From positions 1 through 64,000 of the forward strand of contig CAVWEY010000001.1 of assembly GCA_963754135.1 (NCBI GenBank): a stretch of DNA of 64,000 nucleotides. Reading direction: 5' to 3'. Positions within the stretch are counted from its first letter, which is position 1, and each line of letters starts with the position of its first letter. Below are positions 7,935 to 17,686 of the stretch, one piece after another. Position numbers and translations under genes: made by a program. Under the pieces are notes generated by a model. The model made no database searches. It worked only from the letters and a program-made list of their open reading frames with translations, and was not told where the DNA came from. This DNA is from JAJFUI01 sp963754135 (GTDB taxonomy: Bacteria > Planctomycetota > Planctomycetia > Pirellulales > Thermoguttaceae).

Positions 7935-8776
7935 CTAGCCGATCTTGGTCTTCAGTTCGTCGAGCAAGCGGATGCCGCGGTCGATCTCTTCCTTCTGCCG
8001 GGCGGGGTCCTGGGGGATTTCACGTTCGATCGTCAGCGGTCCGGCGTAGCCGAAGCCGTCAAGGGTGCGAAGGAAGTCCTCGATGCCGACGTCCCCCTCG
8101 CCCAGCGGTACTTCGGTGCCCCAGTCCCGGCCGGGGTGCGCCGCCCACTTGGCGTCCTTGCAGTGGACGCTGCGGACGTAAGGGCCGACCTTGCGGAGGG
8201 CCTCGATCGGCTCGCCGCAGCCGTAGAGGATCATGTTCGCCGGATCGAAGTTGACAAACAGGTTCTCGCGGTCCACCTCGCCGATGAACTCCAGCAGGCC
8301 GTCGGCCGACTCCTGGCCGGTCTCCAGGTGCAGGTCCTGCCCGCTCTGGCGGCAATGGTCACACAGTTCTCGGGTGACGGCCACCACGCCGCGGTAGAAG
8401 GCGTCTTCGGTCTCGTGGGGCACAAAGCCCACGTGCAGCCCCACCGCCCCCACTCCCAGCAATCGGGCGAAATCCGCAATCTCCTTCATCTCCGCCAACC
8501 GCGCTTGCGCGTGGCCGGCGGCACCAGGCCGACGGTGCGGGCGACCGTCGGAATGTCGGCGTAGCTCTCACCCTCGAAGCCGCCGAAGACCACCGTGATG
8601 CGGATGCCCAACTCGCCGAGCCGGGCCAGGAACCGCTTGGCGCCCTCGGGCGTCCGGGTCGCCCGCTGTGGCGCGTGGAGTTGGACCGTCGGCACGCCCA
8701 ACTCGTGGGCCACCTCGAGCCTCACTCCCAACCCGGCGTCAATGCTCGCAAACACGCCCAGCGGCCATTTGTCCAT
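7935..8776 (-). CDS. sugar phosphate isomerase/epimerase (xylose isomerase-like TIM barrel), frameshifted
   Basis: From ATG 8776 (MDKWPLGVFASIDAGLGVRL) the frame encodes the first half of an AP-endonuclease-2-type TIM barrel. The second half, with HETEDAFYRGVV, NLFVNFDPANMILYG, YVRSVHCKDAKW and PLTIEREI, lies in another frame down to 7935. The metal-binding positions of the family (Glu/Asp/His in these blocks) are visible. The frames switch near 8500 in a run of alternating cg/gc, where a single-base change restores about 280 residues. A good ribosome-binding site (aggaga) precedes 8776. It lies 11 bases after Gfo/Idh gene 1, a common pairing in sugar catabolism. Confidence 0.85.
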
Positions 8777-8787
8777 GAGTCGGTCTC

Positions 8788-10535
8788 CTATTTGTACCGC
8801 ATCAGGTCCGGCTTCACTCCCTCCGGCGTCTCGTCGCTCTCGACGTCGAACCATTGTTCCTTGAACTCGATCCGGGCGCCCTGCCGGGCGGCGATGTTAG
8901 TCGTCAGGGCGATCACCGCGTCGCCCAGGGCCACTTTCGGATGACAACGGGGCTGGTTCTCCGGCGCACGGTTGCGGATGCACCACGCCCAGTGCTCCAA
9001 CTCCTCGGTGTAGCCGCGTTCGGCCGGCAGGCGCCGAGGGTGCCGACGGCAGCCGATTCCGGGTCGCCCGCTTCCTCGACCCGCAGCGCCGCGGCGCTGC
9101 TCTTGCCGGGCCCGTTGGCCGCCACCACCTTGGTCTTGCCCGTGGTGTCGTGCGTCTTGTAGAGCATGGCTTCCTTTTCGGTCTCCAGCAGCAGCGTCCC
9201 CTCGGTGCCGAAGACTGTCTCGCCGTAGCCGCCGAATCCGTTGCCGTTGATCGAGGCGTATTGGACGCCGATCCTCTTCCGCTTGCCGGCCTCGTCTTTC
9301 GGATCGTAGCCCGGCGCCGGAAACTCGATGATGCAGTAGACGTGGTCCTCGACGTCGCGGTCGGGCGGGAACAGCGGCCGGGCGCTGGAAGCGGCCACGC
9401 TCAGCGGGTGCTGCTTCTTGCCGCCGTGCGCCGCGGCGATGAAAATGCTCGCCGCGTCGAGCTGGTGGCTCCCCAACTCGGCCATCAGGCCGGCGCCGGT
9501 CCGGTCCCACAGCCGCCAGCGGATCAGCTCCTCGATGGCCGGCCGGCGATAGACCACGTTGCCCGCGGCGTCCTTGAGGTCCTGGTCCTCATAGCCGAAC
9601 TTGGCGGCTTGGACCGCCGCGTCCTCGATCTGGGCACGAACTTGCGCCACCTTCTTCTTCCACTCGTCGGCTGACTTGCCCTTCTGCTTCTTCAGCTCGT
9701 CCGACCACTCTCGCAGGTCTTTGTCCAACCGGTCGGCCTGCGGATCGTCGGGCTTGGCGGCCCTGGGCATCGGCTGCTGCCAGCTATCGCGGCCGTGTCC
9801 CAGGTTATCTAGGCCCGGCAGATTGCCGCGGTGCCACTGGGCGCGGATGTGGTGCAACTCGCCCAGCAGCCCTTTGCGGATCAGTTCCACCGAGTCGTCG
9901 TAGAGGATGTTGTAGTGCCGCTGGTGGCCCGTGGCCAAGAGCAGGTTGGTCTGCTGGGCAACGCGGGCCATCTCCTTGCACTCGTGGACGCTGTGGCCCA
10001 TCAGCTTTTCGGTCATCACGTGCAGGCCGGCTCGCATCGCCGCCACCGCCGCCGGCGCGTGCAGGTGGAGCGGCAGGGCGATAATCACCGCCTCGATCCC
10101 GTCCTGCCTGGCGTGCTCGATCAATTCCTGGTAGGCGCCGTAGACCTTGACGTGCTTGCGGGCGTCGGCCTCGTTCCAGCCGAAGACCTTCAGCAAGCCG
10201 GGACGCGTCTTCCGCCCGGTGTCGCTGTAGTGGTCGCCGTGGAAGGCCCGCCAGACGTTGTACGGCCGGACGTCGGCGATGGACCTCACGGTGATGTATT
10301 TCGGGTTGATCGCCCCCAGCAGGACGCTCCCCTCGTCGCCGGTGCCGATCACGCCCACCCGCACCGGCTCGGCGACCGAGCCGCCGTAGCCGAAATACAT
10401 CGGTCCCAGCCCCTTGCGGGAGGCGACTTCCGCCTTGATCGCCTTCTTGAGGAAGTCGCGGCGCACGAGCTTGCTGCCGATGGCGGCGTGGAAGTTCTCG
10501 CGGCCGATCGCTTGTTGTTCGGGACTTGAGTACAT
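8788..10535 (-). CDS. Gfo/Idh/MocA oxidoreductase, copy 1, frameshifted near the 3' end
   Basis: The NAD(P)-binding protein begins with the weak twin-arginine-like LVRRDFLKKA and the Rossmann motif VGVIGTGDEGSVLLG. It contains TEKLMGHSVHECKEM, which carries the family's conserved E-K step, and ends EGVKPDLMRYK in a different frame. The switch is near 9030. The neighbouring paralog at 10554-12305 shows what the intact end should look like (RGYAEELEHWAWCI). The protein would be ~580 residues, longer than typical members because of a charged insert of ~70 residues (KKQKGKSADEWKKKV). Probably periplasmic or membrane-associated sugar oxidation. Confidence 0.88.
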
Positions 10536-10553
10536 GGGACCGTGTTCGTGTTT

Positions 10554-12305
10554 CTACTTATATCGCCCGACATCCGGCTTTACGCCTTCCGGCGTCTCGT
10601 CGCTCTCGATATCGAACCATTCCTTCTTGAACTCGATGCGTGTGTCTTGCCGGGCGGCGATGTTCGTGGTCAGGGCAATTACGGCGTCGCCCAAGGCGAC
10701 CTTCGGGCCGCAGCGGGGCTGGTTCTCGGGGGCCCGATGGCGGATGCACCACGCCCAATGCTCCAATTCCTCCGCGTAGCCGCGGCTGACCTTTGCCCCG
10801 CCGCCGCTTTTCGCAACGGCCGTCGGCGCGCCGCTGGCCTGGGTGTCCAGCGTCGGCCCGCCGCCCGCGCCGCCCGAGACGGTGACGCTGCTCCGCGCCG
10901 ACGCCCCGGCGCCGAACGACATCTCCTGTTCCCATTCGAGGATCATCGTGTCCTTGGTGCCGTAAACGATCTCGCCGTAGGTGCCGAAGCCGTTTCCGTT
11001 CATCGACGTGTACTGCACGCCAATCTTCTTTCGGCACGCAATCGGGTCCTCCGCCTCGTAGCCGGGCGAGGGGAACTCGATGATGCAATAAACGTGGTCC
11101 TCGACGTCGCGGTCGGCCGGGAACAATGGCCGGTCCGCCGCCGCGGCGACGGAAAGCGGGTGCGGTTTCTCAGCGTTGGGGTTGTGGGCCTTGTGCATGG
11201 CGTGGATGAAGATGCCCGCTGCGTCGAGCTGATGGCTCCCCAGTTCAGCCATCAAGCCGGCTCCGGTCCGATCCCACAGCCGCCAGCGGATCAGCTCCTC
11301 AATGGCCGGCCCGTCGTAGAGCAGTTTGCCGGCCGCGTCCCTGATCTGCGGCGGCTGGTAGCCGTGCTTTTCGGCCATGTCCTTGACGGCTTCGTCGCTG
11401 ATTTGGGCTTTGACCTGCTCCACCCGCACCCGGCAAACGTCGATCTCGGCGCCTCGGGCCGCGGCCAGTTGTGCCTGGTATTTCTTCAACTCCTCCGCCA
11501 GCTTCCTGGCCTGCTTGTCGCCGGGCTTGACCGACTCGGGCATCGGCTGCTGCCAATTATCGTTGCCCGGCCGGTTGCCGCGGTGCCATTGGGCGCGGAT
11601 GTAGTGCAGGTCGCCCAGCAGTCCCCGCCGGATCGAATCGGCCGCGTTGGCGTAGAGCACGTTGTAGTGGCGTTGGTGGCCGACCGCCAAGATCCGATTC
11701 TTTTGCGAAGCGGCCCGGGCCATCTCCTTGCACTCGTGGACGCTATGGGCCATTAGCTTCTCGGTCAGGACGTGCAGGCCCGCGTTCATCGCCGCCATCG
11801 CCGCCGGGGCGTGCAAGTGCAACGGCAGGGCGATAATCACCGCCTCGATGCCGTCGGCCTTGGCACTGTTGATTAGCTCCTCGTAGCCGCCGTGCTCTCG
11901 CTCATAGACCTTGACGTGCCGCCGGGCCTCGTCTTCGGTCCTCCAACCGTACTTGGCCATCAGTCCCGGCCGGGTGGCCATGGCCACTTCGCTGTAGAAG
12001 TCGCCGTGGAAGGCCCGCCAGACGTTGTAGGGACGGATGTCGGCAATCGAGCAGACCTGGATGAACTCGGGATTGATCGCCCCCAGCAGCACGCTCCCCT
12101 CGTCGCCGGTGCCAATCACGCCGACCCGCAAGGGGGAGCCGATAGCCTGGTCGTAGCCAAAATAGAAGGCCCCCAGCCCGCCGCCCAGCACCACGCCGGT
12201 GGCCACAGAGCCCTTGATGAAGTCCCGGCGCGAGCAATCCAACGCATCCGGCACGCTCCGTGTGCCGGCCGGCGTTGCTGAAGTGGTTCTCGGATGCGGA
12301 TTCAT
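10554..12305 (-). CDS. Gfo/Idh/MocA oxidoreductase, copy 2, Tat-exported
   Basis: An intact 583-residue paralog of the preceding gene. It has a clear twin-arginine signal (SRRDFIKGSVATGVVLGGGL), then the Rossmann motif VGVIGTGDEGSVLLG, the TEKLMAHSVHECKEM block and the shared C-terminal region. The start at ATG 12305 was preferred. A TTG at 12314 overlaps the DoxX stop and would add three residues. The two copies differ in their internal inserts and in a Ser/Gly-rich segment (GAGASARSSVTVSGGAGGG). The tandem arrangement suggests duplication followed by divergence to a second substrate. Substrate unknown. Confidence 0.92.
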   Translation of the reverse strand: MNPHPRTTSATPAGTRSVPDALDCSRRDFIKGSVATGVVLGGGLGAFYFGYDQAIGSPLRVGVIGTGDEGSVLLGAINPEFIQVCSIADIRPYNVWRAFHGDFYSEVAMATRPGLMAKYGWRTEDEARRHVKVYEREHGGYEELINSAKADGIEAVIIALPLHLHAPAAMAAMNAGLHVLTEKLMAHSVHECKEMARAASQKNRILAVGHQRHYNVLYANAADSIRRGLLGDLHYIRAQWHRGNRPGNDNWQQPMPESVKPGDKQARKLAEELKKYQAQLAAARGAEIDVCRVRVEQVKAQISDEAVKDMAEKHGYQPPQIRDAAGKLLYDGPAIEELIRWRLWDRTGAGLMAELGSHQLDAAGIFIHAMHKAHNPNAEKPHPLSVAAAADRPLFPADRDVEDHVYCIIEFPSPGYEAEDPIACRKKIGVQYTSMNGNGFGTYGEIVYGTKDTMILEWEQEMSFGAGASARSSVTVSGGAGGGPTLDTQASGAPTAVAKSGGGAKVSRGYAEELEHWAWCIRHRAPENQPRCGPKVALGDAVIALTTNIAARQDTRIEFKKEWFDIESDETPEGVKPDVGRYK

Positions 12306-12310
12306 GGAGT

Positions 12311-13354
12311 TCAATTGCTCTTCTTATCCATCTTGCGCCGGCAGCGCCGGGCGGAAATCCAGCGGCGGCGGAAGAAATCCAGTCCGGCCCAACGCCCCGC
12401 CCCCGTCGCCGCCACCACCAACAGCGCGAGCATCTCGACAAAATCCTTGTTCACCAGCAGGGCGTGGCCGACGATGGGGCTGTCGGGCGGATAGACACCG
12501 GGAAAGCCCGGCTGCGTCATCACCACGAAGCACATGAACGCCGCCCCGCCCAACGCCGCCAGCGGCGTGCAGAATCCCAGCATCAGACATATCCCGATCG
12601 CCGTCAGCCCGAAAGTGACCGCGAAATTGATCTGCTCCATCCGCTCCCAGCGGAAGGGGTTCCAGGTGGCCGCCGGCTGGCCCCGCTTCCTCTGCTGCTC
12701 GCTGAGCAGGCCCCATAGCGAGTTCACATACGCCTGCTCTTGCCCTTCGATGTCCTTAATCCACTTGTCCGCCTCGCGCCGCAACTCCATCATCCGGTCC
12801 CAACGCCGCTGCTTCTGGAACGGGGCGGTCTGCCGCCGTTCCGGATCGTTCTCGCACCGGTCCAGGGCGTCAAAATGGGCGGCAATGGCGTCGAGGTTGT
12901 CCTTCAGGTACTCGTCGAGTTGTTTGCAGAACTCGTTGTACCTTCTCTCCGCCTTCTCCTTTAGCTCCGTGTAGGCGGCCGTGGCATCGGCGTCGGCCGA
13001 CTTGCCCGGCCGATAGTAATCGACAAACTCCTGGCGGATGTGTTCCCACCGGGCGGCGATCCCACTGCTATCGACCGCTTTGGCCTTTCCGGCGGCGTCC
13101 CTCTCGACCCGCAAGCGTTGGCGCCCATCGATGTCGGGCACCATCGCATAGAAGAAGCCGGCCAGCGGCCCCTTGGCCTGCGTCAGAAACGGCTCGGCGG
13201 AGAACTCCTCGCGGTGCTTGACGTTCCACCCGCCGGCCTCGCGGATTGCCGGACCGCCCCAGGCCGACAACTGCTTGCGGTGCTCGATCTTCCACACCCC
13301 CTCATAGAGGAAATGGCACCCCAACCCCAGCCGCAGCGCCACCAGCGCAATCAC
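12311..13354 (-). CDS. DoxX family membrane protein
   Basis: A 347-residue protein with the DoxX membrane fold split by a long hydrophilic insert. The first helix is VALRLGLGCHFLYEGVWK. A coiled, charged region of ~150 residues follows (ELKEKAERRYNEFCKQLDEY). Three further helices come at the C-terminus (INFAVTFGLTAIGICLMLGF and following). The start is a GTG with no better upstream candidate before a stop. It is the first gene of the operon. Its stop lies next to the start of Gfo/Idh copy 2. DoxX proteins are linked to quinone or thiosulfate redox chemistry, so it may take electrons from the oxidoreductases downstream. That link is inference. Confidence 0.85.
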   Translation of the reverse strand: MIALVALRLGLGCHFLYEGVWKIEHRKQLSAWGGPAIREAGGWNVKHREEFSAEPFLTQAKGPLAGFFYAMVPDIDGRQRLRVERDAAGKAKAVDSSGIAARWEHIRQEFVDYYRPGKSADADATAAYTELKEKAERRYNEFCKQLDEYLKDNLDAIAAHFDALDRCENDPERRQTAPFQKQRRWDRMMELRREADKWIKDIEGQEQAYVNSLWGLLSEQQRKRGQPAATWNPFRWERMEQINFAVTFGLTAIGICLMLGFCTPLAALGGAAFMCFVVMTQPGFPGVYPPDSPIVGHALLVNKDFVEMLALLVVAATGAGRWAGLDFFRRRWISARRCRRKMDKKSN

Positions 13355-13550
13355 GGCCAGACCGCCAATTTGGAACCGGTGATTCTTCAGGCGAAACTCC
13401 TTACACGGCCGCCGCCACTTGCCTACAACCCCTCATTATAGACCCTTTCTCTCCGGCCAGCCAGAGCCGGTCGGGAACGGCCGAGAACCGGCCCAGAACG
13501 ACAAGGGCCCGGCAGCCGTAAACAGTTGCTGGGCCTTTGCTTTCGTCGAG

Positions 13551-13622
13551 AGGCGCCGGTGGGAGTCGAACCCACGATGGCGGATTTGCAATCCGCTGCC
13601 TTAGCCACTTGGCTACGGCGCC
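13551..13622 (-). tRNA. tRNA-Cys (GCA)
   Basis: The minus strand folds into a complete cloverleaf of 72 bases. The acceptor stem GGCGCCG pairs with CGGCGCC, with T as discriminator. The anticodon stem-loop is GCGGA-TTGCAAA-TCCGC with anticodon GCA, and the T-arm is TGGGTTCGACTCCCA. CCA is not encoded. A GC-rich hairpin lies just downstream at ~13504-13536 (ggcccagca pairing with tgccgggcc) and may act as a terminator. Confidence 0.97.
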
Positions 13623-13774
13623 TTCACAGTTGCCTATTGGTATCGGACACAACCCCCGCGGGACGTTACCAAAGCCGGCAAAATCGACAAACTCCGCCAG
13701 AACGCCCGAATCATAGCAAACGTCGGCGTGCGGAGGAAGGGGCCAGGGGCGTTTTCCCCGCTGCTAGCACCCGG

Positions 13775-13795
13775 CTTCAGCGTTTTCCGCTGAAG
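13775..13795. repeat. short hairpin between tRNA-Cys and the next gene
   Basis: cttcagcg and cgctgaag pair over a 5-base loop (ttttc). The surrounding 13623-13873 holds no gene that I can see. Confidence 0.5.
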
Positions 13796-13873
13796 ATTCC
13801 CGCCTCCGCAATTCGATCTTCAGTAGCACGTGTTTCGCCCCCTTTTCCGAACCATCACAACGCGGGAACTGCA

Positions 13874-14227
13874 ATGGACTCGACCTGTCTGCCGGAGAAC
13901 TTGCTTGCGGTGTTGTTTCCTTGGCGCCGAGAACGTTTGGTCGCACAAACGGGGGATGAGCTGGCCAGACAATGCCGGGCCGACCTCTGGCGCCGGCTGT
14001 GCCGGCGCGGCGGCGGCATGAGTCTCGCCGAACTTCGGGGGTACGCCAGGGCCCAAGCGGCCGGGCTGGTGGCCACGGAAGCCGATCGCGTCCTTGGCCG
14101 TCGCCATTTCCAGCCGCTTATGCGGGATCGGGTGCTGGCCGCCGGGGTCGATCAGGTGGTGAACATGGCCGTTCGAGACGTGCTGAGCGGCCCGCCGGTT
14201 GACACCGCGAGACCCATCGCCGCCTAG
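13874..14227 (+). CDS. conserved hypothetical protein
   Basis: A 117-residue, arginine- and alanine-rich, mostly helical protein starting MDSTCLPENLLAVLFPWRRE. It has no signal peptide or membrane segment. The start at 13874 was chosen because the longer frame upstream runs through the tRNA antisense and has no coding character. It is followed by a repeat-bearing gap and then the phosphofructokinase gene. No family is recognised. It resembles short helical proteins I associate with planctomycete genomes, but I cannot name one. Confidence 0.6.
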   Translation: MDSTCLPENLLAVLFPWRRERLVAQTGDELARQCRADLWRRLCRRGGGMSLAELRGYARAQAAGLVATEADRVLGRRHFQPLMRDRVLAAGVDQVVNMAVRDVLSGPPVDTARPIAA

Positions 14228-14282
14228 GCCCCCCTTCTTGCCCCCACGGGGCGGCAGCGGTAGAATCGGCCCATCTGCTGTC

Positions 14283-14304
14283 GGGCAGGTTGGCAACCTG
14301 CCCC
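14283..14304. repeat. gggcaggttggcaacctgcccc palindromic repeat
   Basis: A near-perfect palindrome around gcaggttggcaacctgc in the gap before the phosphofructokinase gene. The same family occurs twice in tandem, in frame, inside gnd at 18429-18473. Confidence 0.85.
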
Positions 14305-14345
14305 ACGTTGGCGACCTCCCCCACTGGCGTGCCGAGGTGAGTGTC

Positions 14346-15635
14346 ATGGGCGTTGCGCGGAACCTGATCGTTGCCCAAAGCGGCGGGCCAACCCCGGTCA
14401 TCAACAGCAGCCTGCGGGGCATTATCGAGGCCGCCCGAGACTTCCCCGCCATCGGCACGGTCTACGGCGCCCGGCACGGCATCGAGGGCGTGCTGAAAGA
14501 GGAGTTGCTCGATCTCAGTGTCCAGGCGGCTGAGGAGGTGGCCCTGCTGCGGTTCACGCCGGCCGCCGGCTCGATCGGTACCTGCCGCTACAAGCTCAAG
14601 CCGCAGCAGACCGAAGACTTCGACCGGGTGATCGAGGTCCTGCGGGCCCATCAAGCCGGCTATTTGCTGTACATCGGCGGCAACGACTCGATGGACACGG
14701 CCGACAAGATTGCCCAACTGGCCCACCAGCGCGGGCTGGACCTGACGGCCGTCGGCGTGCCCAAGACGATTGACAACGACGTTGGCGACAACGAGTTCCG
14801 GCTGATCGACCACACACCGGGCTACGGCTCGGTCGCCCGCTACTGGATGCACAACGTGCAGACGGCCAACGAGGAGAACGCCGGCTCCTCGCCGGCCGAT
14901 CCGGTGCTGGTGATGCAGGCGATGGGGCGGAAGACCGGGTTCATTCCGGCCGCCGCCCGGTTGGCCGACCCGCAGCGCGAGATGCCGCTCCAAATCTATC
15001 TGGCCGAGAGCCAGTTCACGCTAGCCCAACTGGCCAACCGGGTCAGCGACCAGCTCCGCCGCTCCGGCCGCTGCCTGGTGGTGTTGAGCGAGGGGTTCGA
15101 GGTGGGCGACCAGAACGACGCCAAAGACGCCTTCGGGCACACGGCGTTCGGCTCAGGCACGTCGACCGCCGCCCAGGCCGTGGTGGGCTACCTGAACCGC
15201 GTTGGGCTGCCGTGCAAGGGGATTGCCCGGGCGGACATACCCGGCACCGATCAGCGCCGCTCGATCGCCTTCGCCTCGCCGGTCGATCTGGATGAAGCGT
15301 ACAACGTCGGCCGGAAGGCCGTCGAGTTGGCCGCCGCCGGCCAGAGCGGACAGATGGCCACGATCCTCCGCAATCCCGGCCCGGCCTACAGCGTCCGTTA
15401 CGACAAAGTGCCGCTCGTCGATGTCGCCAACAGCGAGCGGGCATTTCCCCGCCACTGGATCGCGCGGAGCGGCCACGACGTTACCGACGATTTCGTCCGC
15501 TACGCGAAACCCTTGATCGGCAGCGACATGATCCACCTGCCGATGATCGACGGCCGCCAGCGGATGACCCGCTTCAAGCCGATCTACGCCGCACAGAAGC
15601 TACCCAAGTACGTACCACAAGCCGACCGCAGGTAA
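14346..15635 (+). CDS. 6-phosphofructokinase, probably pyrophosphate-dependent
   Basis: A 429-residue PfkA-superfamily enzyme that phosphorylates fructose 6-phosphate to fructose 1,6-bisphosphate. Motifs seen are the phosphate-donor loop SGGPTPVINSS near the start, IGGNDSMDTA at ~100, the catalytic VPKTIDND at ~130, and the substrate-binding MGRKTGFIPAAA at ~195. Ordinary ATP enzymes carry GGDGS where this reads GGNDS. An Asp at the fourth position of that motif is the mark of the pyrophosphate type, so a PPi donor is likely. The start was set at ATG 14346, just before ARNLIVAQSGG; the frame upstream only translates the repeat. Its stop overlaps the next gene by one base. Confidence 0.9.
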   Translation: MGVARNLIVAQSGGPTPVINSSLRGIIEAARDFPAIGTVYGARHGIEGVLKEELLDLSVQAAEEVALLRFTPAAGSIGTCRYKLKPQQTEDFDRVIEVLRAHQAGYLLYIGGNDSMDTADKIAQLAHQRGLDLTAVGVPKTIDNDVGDNEFRLIDHTPGYGSVARYWMHNVQTANEENAGSSPADPVLVMQAMGRKTGFIPAAARLADPQREMPLQIYLAESQFTLAQLANRVSDQLRRSGRCLVVLSEGFEVGDQNDAKDAFGHTAFGSGTSTAAQAVVGYLNRVGLPCKGIARADIPGTDQRRSIAFASPVDLDEAYNVGRKAVELAAAGQSGQMATILRNPGPAYSVRYDKVPLVDVANSERAFPRHWIARSGHDVTDDFVRYAKPLIGSDMIHLPMIDGRQRMTRFKPIYAAQKLPKYVPQADRR

Positions 15636-16501
15636 TGATTGACTTCACACCGAAGCACAACTACCTGGTGGGCATTGATTCGGACGGCTGCGCGTTCGAC
15701 ACGATGGAACTGAAGCACAAGGAGTGCTTCATCCCCGCTACGATCAACTATTGGGGCCTCCAGGGGGTCAGCCGCTACGCCCGCGAGGCGGCCGAGTTCG
15801 TCAACCTCTATTCCCGCAGCCGGGGGATCAACCGCTTCCCGGCCTTGATCGAGGCCCTAGAATGGATTAACAGGCGGCCGGAGGTCCGGGTGCGGGGCGT
15901 CAAGGTCGAGATTCCGCAGTCCTTGCGGGATTGGATGCGGCGCGAAACGAAGCTCGGCAATCCGGCCCTGGAGAAAGAAGTCGAGCGGACGGGCGATCCG
16001 GGCCTGAAGCATACGCTGGAATGGTCGAAGGCCGTCAACGCGGCGATTGGCGGGATGGTCCGCGGCGTGCCGCCGTTTCCGCTGGTCCGCGAGAGCATCG
16101 AGAAGCTGTGTCCGTGGGCGGACATTGTCGTGGTTTCGGCCACGCCGCACGAGGCTTTGCAGCGGGAGTGGGAGGAGCATGGGCTGGCGAAATTTGCGGT
16201 GGCCATTTGCGGCCAGGAGATCGGCACGAAGAAAGAGTCGCTCGGGCCGGCGGCGAAGTATCCGCCGGAGCATGCGCTGATGATCGGCGACGCCCTCGGC
16301 GACCACCAGGCGGCCGTGGCCAATCACGCCTTGTTCTTCCCGATCAACCCCGGCGCGGAGGAGGCCAGTTGGCGGCGGCTTTACGACGAAGGGATCGAAC
16401 GGTTCCTCTCCGGCCGGTTCGCCGGTGGGTATCAGGTGGAGTTATTGGCCGAGTTCGAGCGTTGTCTGCCGTCGCAGCCGCCGTGGGCGGTGGAGGAGTA
16501 G
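15635..16501 (+). CDS. HAD-superfamily hydrolase-like protein
   Basis: A 288-residue protein with HAD motif I VGIDSDGCAFDTME, motif II at VVVSATPHEAL, and motif IV at ALMIGDALGDHQAA, where the acidic pair binds Mg. The nucleophile is Asp in DSDG, so phosphatase or phosphotransfer chemistry is plausible. The gene overlaps the phosphofructokinase stop by one base (TAATG), so the two are made together. A role in removing or recycling a sugar phosphate is inferred from this. The substrate is unknown. Confidence 0.82.
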   Translation: MIDFTPKHNYLVGIDSDGCAFDTMELKHKECFIPATINYWGLQGVSRYAREAAEFVNLYSRSRGINRFPALIEALEWINRRPEVRVRGVKVEIPQSLRDWMRRETKLGNPALEKEVERTGDPGLKHTLEWSKAVNAAIGGMVRGVPPFPLVRESIEKLCPWADIVVVSATPHEALQREWEEHGLAKFAVAICGQEIGTKKESLGPAAKYPPEHALMIGDALGDHQAAVANHALFFPINPGAEEASWRRLYDEGIERFLSGRFAGGYQVELLAEFERCLPSQPPWAVEE

Positions 16502-16506
16502 TGACT

Positions 16507-17371
16507 ATGAAAAGGGAGCTAATCGTTCAGCTACACGCCAGCTTTGAGCAATTGGTGCATACTGAGGAGGAGAGCGGGGTCGAGTTCTGGCTGGCTCGGG
16601 ACCTTCAGAGCGTGCTCGGCTATCAGACCTGGCGGAGTTTCGAGCAGGTCGTGGACAAGGCTGTAACTGCTTGCCAGAACGCGGGTTACAATCCGAGTGA
16701 CCATTTTGCCGAAATCAGCAAAATGGTCCCCCTTGGGTCGGGTTCCGAACGGCCCGTTAGCGACTACATGCTCACGCGGTATGCCTGCTATCTGATTGCC
16801 CAAAACGGCGATTCGACGAAGGCCCCGATTGCCTTTGCCCAGACGTATTTTGCCGTCCAGACCCGAAAACAGGAGCTTATCGAGCAGCGGCTGGCCGAAA
16901 TGGAACGGCTGGGCGCACGAAAGAAGCTCACGATGTCCGAAAAGGAACTGTCGGGCATCATTTTCGAGCGCGTCGGCGATGAGAGGAGTTTCGGGCGGAT
17001 TCGCAGCCGGGGTGACCAGGCGCTTTTCGGCGGGCGGACGACGCAACAGATGAAAGAGCGGTTGAGCGTCCCCGACAGCCGCCCACTGGCCGATTTCTTG
17101 CCCACTATTACAATCAAGGCCAAAGACTTCGCCAACGAGATCACCAACTTCAACATCAAGCGGGAAGACCTGCGGGCGGAAGGCTCGATTGCCTACGAGC
17201 ACATCAAGAACAACGCCGAGGTGCGGAAGCTGTTGGGCAAGCGCGGCATCGTGCCCGAGCAATTGCCGCCGGCCGAAGACATCAAGAAGATCGAGCGTCG
17301 TGTGGAGTCGGAACAGAAAGAAGCTACCGAAGCAGGTGAAGCCATTGGAATCGGAGGAAGCGGACGGGTAG
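16507..17371 (+). CDS. dinD: DinD-like DNA-damage-inducible protein, frameshifted near the 3' end
   Basis: The frame from ATG 16507 gives a Bro-N-type N-terminal domain (SGVEFWLARDLQSVLGYQTW, then FEQVVDKAVTACQNAG) and the DinD-specific ISKMVPLGSGSERPVSDYML. The C-terminal part includes ERVGDERSFGRIRSRGDQAL, and GIVPEQLPPAEDIKKIERR precedes the break. The usual lysine-rich tail (KKLPKQVKPLESEEADG) is in the next frame and stops at 17371. One extra base near 17322 explains this. In Escherichia coli DinD is SOS-induced and inhibits RecA strand exchange. It follows the HAD gene by 5 bases. It seems unrelated in function to the sugar genes around it, so it may be an insertion into that cluster. 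Confidence 0.85.
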
Positions 17372-17404
17372 GAACAAGGGACACTCGGGCGGGAGGGCAC
17401 AACG

Positions 17405-17665
17405 ATGCGACGACGTTGGGTGTTCGTAGTTTGGGCAGTGCTGCTGTCAGCGGTGTGGGTGCTTCTGAACCTTCCGCGAGGTCCGGGGCTCAAACCGTTC
17501 CCCTTCGATGCAGGCTTCCCATGGCCCTTCGCGAGTTGGGAGCACTGGGGTGAGTTGCGGTCGTTCAATCTCGTATTTCTGGTCACGGACATCGGGTTGG
17601 GTCTGACAATCATCTCGCTAATTGTCGGGGTGGTGGTCTGGTCCCGTTCACGCAAAAAAAGGTGA
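17405..17665 (+). CDS. small two-helix membrane protein
   Basis: An 86-residue protein with two hydrophobic segments: WVFVVWAVLLSAVWVLLNL near the start, and FLVTDIGLGLTIISLIVGVV near the end followed by the basic tail SRSRKKR. The loop between is rich in aromatics and proline. No family is recognised. It lies between dinD and gnd, 33 bases after dinD and 21 before gnd. Confidence 0.65.
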   Translation: MRRRWVFVVWAVLLSAVWVLLNLPRGPGLKPFPFDAGFPWPFASWEHWGELRSFNLVFLVTDIGLGLTIISLIVGVVVWSRSRKKR

Positions 17666-17686
17666 CAACAATACTGAGGGAAAGCC

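Noticed and set aside
13526..13873. Long N-terminal extension of the 13874 gene through the tRNA
   Set aside because: It would translate the tRNA-Cys antisense and has no coding character, so the shorter start was used.
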